From contig NZ_FQZE01000011.1 of the NCBI RefSeq assembly GCF_900141875.1, forward strand, positions 1-64,000: 64,000 nucleotides of DNA, given 5' to 3'. A program made the position numbers and the translations under genes. Source of the stretch: Tangfeifania diversioriginum. Lineage in GTDB: Bacteria; Bacteroidota; Bacteroidia; Bacteroidales; Prolixibacteraceae. The notes under the pieces are model-generated. The model did not search any database. It worked only from the letters and a program-made list of their open reading frames with translations, and was not told the origin of the DNA. Within the stretch, counting starts at the first letter, position 1, and every line of letters begins with the position of its first letter. Below, piece by piece: positions 62,707 through 64,000 of the stretch.

Positions 62707-64000
62707 TTATTTTTTACGCTTGCTAACAACTTTTGCCACTTTCTTTTGGAACTCGTACGAAATTGGTGTAGCTACAAACAACGATGAGTAGGTACCTACA
62801 ACAACCCCCACGAGAAGCGCGAATGTGAACCCGCGAATGGTTTCCCCGCCAAAGAGGAAAATGGCCAGCAACACTACAAATGTGGAAAGCGAAGTACTAA
62901 ATGTACGGCGAAGCGTACTGTTCACAGCTTCGTCAACATTTTGTTCCCGGTTCCGTTTCGGGTGCAGTTTCAGGTATTCCCTGATGCGGTCGAAAACTAC
63001 TACCGTGTCGTTAATGGAGTAACCCAAAACGGTAAGAATTGCCGCAATAAATGCCTGGTCAATTTCAAGCGAAAACGGCAGAATGCTGTACAGCAGTGAG
63101 AAAATACCCAGCACAATTATGGAGTCGTGGGCGAGAGCTGCAATTGCTCCCAGGCCATATTGCCAGTTGGTAAACCTGATAAGTATGTATAAAAAGATGA
63201 TTATCAGTGCAAGACTGATTGCCACAACGGCATCTTTTCGGATATCGTCAGAAATTGACGGTCCAACTTTTTGCGAACTCATCTGGTAATCAGAAGTAAA
63301 CTGTTCAAGCGTTACGTTGCTGTCAATCAGTCCTTCTTCCTGAAGCCCCTGCATTAGCAACTCTTCTACTTCGTTGTCAACGTTTTCGCTGTCGTCATCA
63401 ATCTTGTAATCAGTAGTGATTCGAACCTGATTGTCGTCACCAAATGTTTTTACTTCGGGAATTTCGCCATAAACGTTTCCCAGGGCAGTTTGGACATCGT
63501 TCACCTGCACATCCTGGTCGAAGCGTACCACATAGGTGCGGCCTCCTTTAAAGTCGATACCGTAATTTAATCCGCGGAAAGTAAGCGAACCAATAGACAA
63601 AATAATCAGTGCGCCAGAAACGATATATGCAACTTTTCTTTTCTCAAGAAATTTAATGGAAGTATTGCGCAACCAGGTTTCGGTGAATTTCGAACTGAAT
63701 AAAATCTTGTGGTTCTTTTTCAGTTTCCAGTCAAAAATAATTCTTGTTAAGAATATGGCACTGAAAAGTGAGGTGATAATACCAATAATCAGGGTAGTTG
63801 CAAAACCTTTAATCGGTCCTGAGCCGAATACATAAAGTACAATACCGGTGAGCAGCGTGGTTACCTGGCCGTCGATAATTGCGGAATATGCATTTTTATA
63901 CCCATCAGAGATTGCCAGTTTAAGTCCTTTCCCGGCCCTGAGTTCTTCCTGTACCCTTTCGTAAATAAGCACGTTGGCATCAACCGACATCCCAATGGTA
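62707..64000 (-). CDS. secDF: Protein translocase SecDF (C-terminal part; cut by window end)
   Basis: At least 430 residues are visible and the frame continues past the right edge, so the N-terminal SecD part is missing. The visible start, MSVDANVLIYERVQEE, is the SecD transmembrane motif. After about residue 130 the SecF half begins (FKGGRTYVVRFDQDVQ, later SINDTVVVFDRIREY). It uses the proton gradient to help pull proteins through SecYEG. Fusion of SecD and SecF is usual in this phylum. Confidence 0.96.
   Translation of the reverse strand, partial: TIGMSVDANVLIYERVQEELRAGKGLKLAISDGYKNAYSAIIDGQVTTLLTGIVLYVFGSGPIKGFATTLIIGIITSLFSAIFLTRIIFDWKLKKNHKILFSSKFTETWLRNTSIKFLEKRKVAYIVSGALIILSIGSLTFRGLNYGIDFKGGRTYVVRFDQDVQVNDVQTALGNVYGEIPEVKTFGDDNQVRITTDYKIDDDSENVDNEVEELLMQGLQEEGLIDSNVTLEQFTSDYQMSSQKVGPSISDDIRKDAVVAISLALIIIFLYILIRFTNWQYGLGAIAALAHDSIIVLGIFSLLYSILPFSLEIDQAFIAAILTVLGYSINDTVVVFDRIREYLKLHPKRNREQNVDEAVNSTLRRTFSTSLSTFVVLLAIFLFGGETIRGFTFALLVGVVVGTYSSLFVATPISYEFQKKVAKVVSKRKK

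Overview
The window is a dense stretch of chromosome from a member of the Bacteroidota, most likely an environmental or marine lineage of the Marinilabiliales/Prolixibacteraceae type. This placement is inferred from gene content and was not tested by search. Supporting signs are repeated TAnnTTTG -7 promoter boxes, weak Shine-Dalgarno sites, many short SPII lipoprotein signals, a GH97 glycosidase, an S46 dipeptidyl-peptidase, DUF4837, TIGR02757, a secreted PepF, YifB, and an archaeal-type cysteate synthase of the kind used for sulfonolipids. It holds about 56 protein genes, one tRNA-Glu and many intrinsic terminators. I see no prophage, insertion sequence, CRISPR array, rRNA or SusCD pair.

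1-17,000 is mostly envelope and degradative genes. It contains cysteate synthase, a DoxX-membrane/twin-arginine/TIM-barrel fusion followed by a ChbG-like deacetylase and an SGNH hydrolase, RNase HII, a GH97 glycosidase with an unusual active site, a TonB-C-domain protein, secreted oligopeptidase F, RNase HI, a barrel-like protein with a BACON-type lipoprotein, an S46 peptidase and an anchored SRPBCC-GyrI fusion. 17,000-22,900 is an envelope/isoprenoid run (M23 peptidase, dxr, rseP, tatA, DUF4837 lipoprotein) plus metF. 22,900-29,600 has a sulfatase, aldose epimerase, pyrophosphatase, M14 carboxypeptidase and cation/proton antiporter.

29,500-37,700 is nucleotide and amino-acid metabolism (folA, thyA, ald, an aminotransferase) and an ion channel, with two toxin-antitoxin modules. 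One of them (UPF0175-DUF3368) lies between thyA and folA; the other is HicBA. Next come yifB, three exact-period 32-bp direct repeats and an AAA-DUF4143 ATPase. 39,000-50,000 is housekeeping: DUF58, trxA, dnaE, HIT, greA, ahcY, recQ, and a lipoprotein with a modified Rieske motif. 50,000-52,300 carries tatC, lptB, tRNA-Glu and rpsT.

52,300-57,200 has radC and a surface-glycan-like group (two polysaccharide deacetylases, a FemAB-like transferase, a sulfotransferase). After upp come a REPIN-like paired hairpin and a 7-bp tandem repeat. The rest is a ferredoxin-reductase-like protein, a lolD-TIGR02757-trmN6 operon, a Ca2+/Na+ antiporter, a second TatA-like protein and secDF, which is cut by the window end. 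The Tat genes are scattered (tatA, tatC, TatA-like), and the DoxX fusion is a plausible local Tat substrate. The best leads for something undescribed are the DoxX-Tat-TIM fusion, the 3Cys-1His Rieske-like lipoprotein, the 32-bp repeat array before the DUF4143 ATPase and the toxin-antitoxin module inside the thyA-folA pair.
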